Shown here: positions 7,270 to 7,316 of the stretch, in pieces | Numbering within the stretch: position 1 is the stretch's first letter | How the letters are laid out: each line of letters opens with the position of its first letter | Origin: Pseudomonadota bacterium | GTDB taxonomy: Bacteria; Pseudomonadota; Alphaproteobacteria; Rhizobiales; Beijerinckiaceae | DNA: 7,316 bases | NCBI GenBank assembly: GCA_028876585.1 | Contig: JAGWRL010000226.1 | Span: 1 to 7,316, forward strand | Reading direction: 5' to 3' | Program-made: the position numbers and the translations under genes | The notes under the pieces: generated by a model | Seen by the model: only the letters and a program-made list of their open reading frames with translations | What the model was told of the DNA's origin: nothing | Database searches by the model: none

Positions 7270-7316
7270 TGGCTGGGGGACCTGGATTCGAACCAAGATT
7301 GACGGAGTCAGAGTCC
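7270..7316 (-). tRNA. tRNA-Gln (anticodon CUG), 5' half beyond the window
   Basis: Read on the - strand, the visible 47 bases give the anticodon loop CTCTGAC (U33, anticodon CTG), the 3' side of the anticodon stem, a short variable loop, a T-arm CTTGG/TTCGAAT/CCAGG and the acceptor 3' strand TCCCCCA. These are followed by discriminator G and an encoded CCA ending at 7270. The A72 and G73 pattern fits glutamine tRNAs, whose first pair is a weak U1-A72. The D-arm and 5' acceptor strand lie past 7316, so the promoter is also outside. Confidence 0.93.

Noticed and set aside
7055..7296. Short open frames on both strands between lrp and the tRNA
   Set aside because: No family resemblance, and the - strand frame overlaps the tRNA gene.
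1..7316. CRISPR arrays, insertion sequences, rRNA genes
   Set aside because: No regularly spaced repeats, transposase-like frames, terminal inverted repeats or rRNA-like segments were seen by eye.

Overview
The window looks like a piece of a high-GC proteobacterial chromosome, most likely an alphaproteobacterium. Signs for this are strongly GC-biased codon use in the central genes, Entner-Doudoroff metabolism, an Lrp/AsnC regulator and an alphaproteobacterial-looking tRNA-Gln with an encoded CCA end. I cannot name the genus from the sequence. No complete mobile element, CRISPR array or rRNA is visible.

Layout from left to right. (1) Positions 1-1572 hold the 3' part of a DUF262/DUF1524 (GmrSD-type) nuclease gene. 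It is distinctly richer in A+T than the rest (the line at 181-240 counts 25 G/C in 60, the line at 3001-3060 counts 41 in 60), so it looks like accessory, horizontally acquired defence DNA. (2) Positions 1573-1959 are a non-coding transition in which the composition shifts to the high-GC background. (3) Positions 1960-3780 hold edd, 6-phosphogluconate dehydratase, on the + strand. (4) Positions 3777-6416 hold a full-length homodimeric-type pyruvate dehydrogenase E1 gene (aceE family) on the - strand, meeting edd tail to tail with the two stop codons overlapping. (5) Positions 6417-6543 are a compact divergent control region containing several dyads, a candidate promoter and a hairpin over the aceE ribosome-binding site. 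(6) Positions 6544-7038 hold an Lrp/AsnC-family regulator. (7) Positions 7270-7316 hold the 3' part of a tRNA-Gln(CUG) on the - strand, cut by the window edge.

How the genes fit together. Edd makes the intermediate that KDPG aldolase (not present here) splits to pyruvate, and the E1 enzyme decarboxylates pyruvate or a close 2-oxoacid on the way to an acyl-CoA. The E1 gene has no E2 or E3 partner beside it, and its divergent neighbour is an Lrp-type regulator that probably controls it. That arrangement resembles the mde locus of Pseudomonas putida, where an AceE homologue serves 2-oxobutyrate oxidation under an Lrp-type activator, so the substrate here is open. The most interesting points are this orphan E1/Lrp pair with its structured 127-base control region, and the accessory nuclease gene next to core metabolism. 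I see no clearly undescribed multi-gene system.
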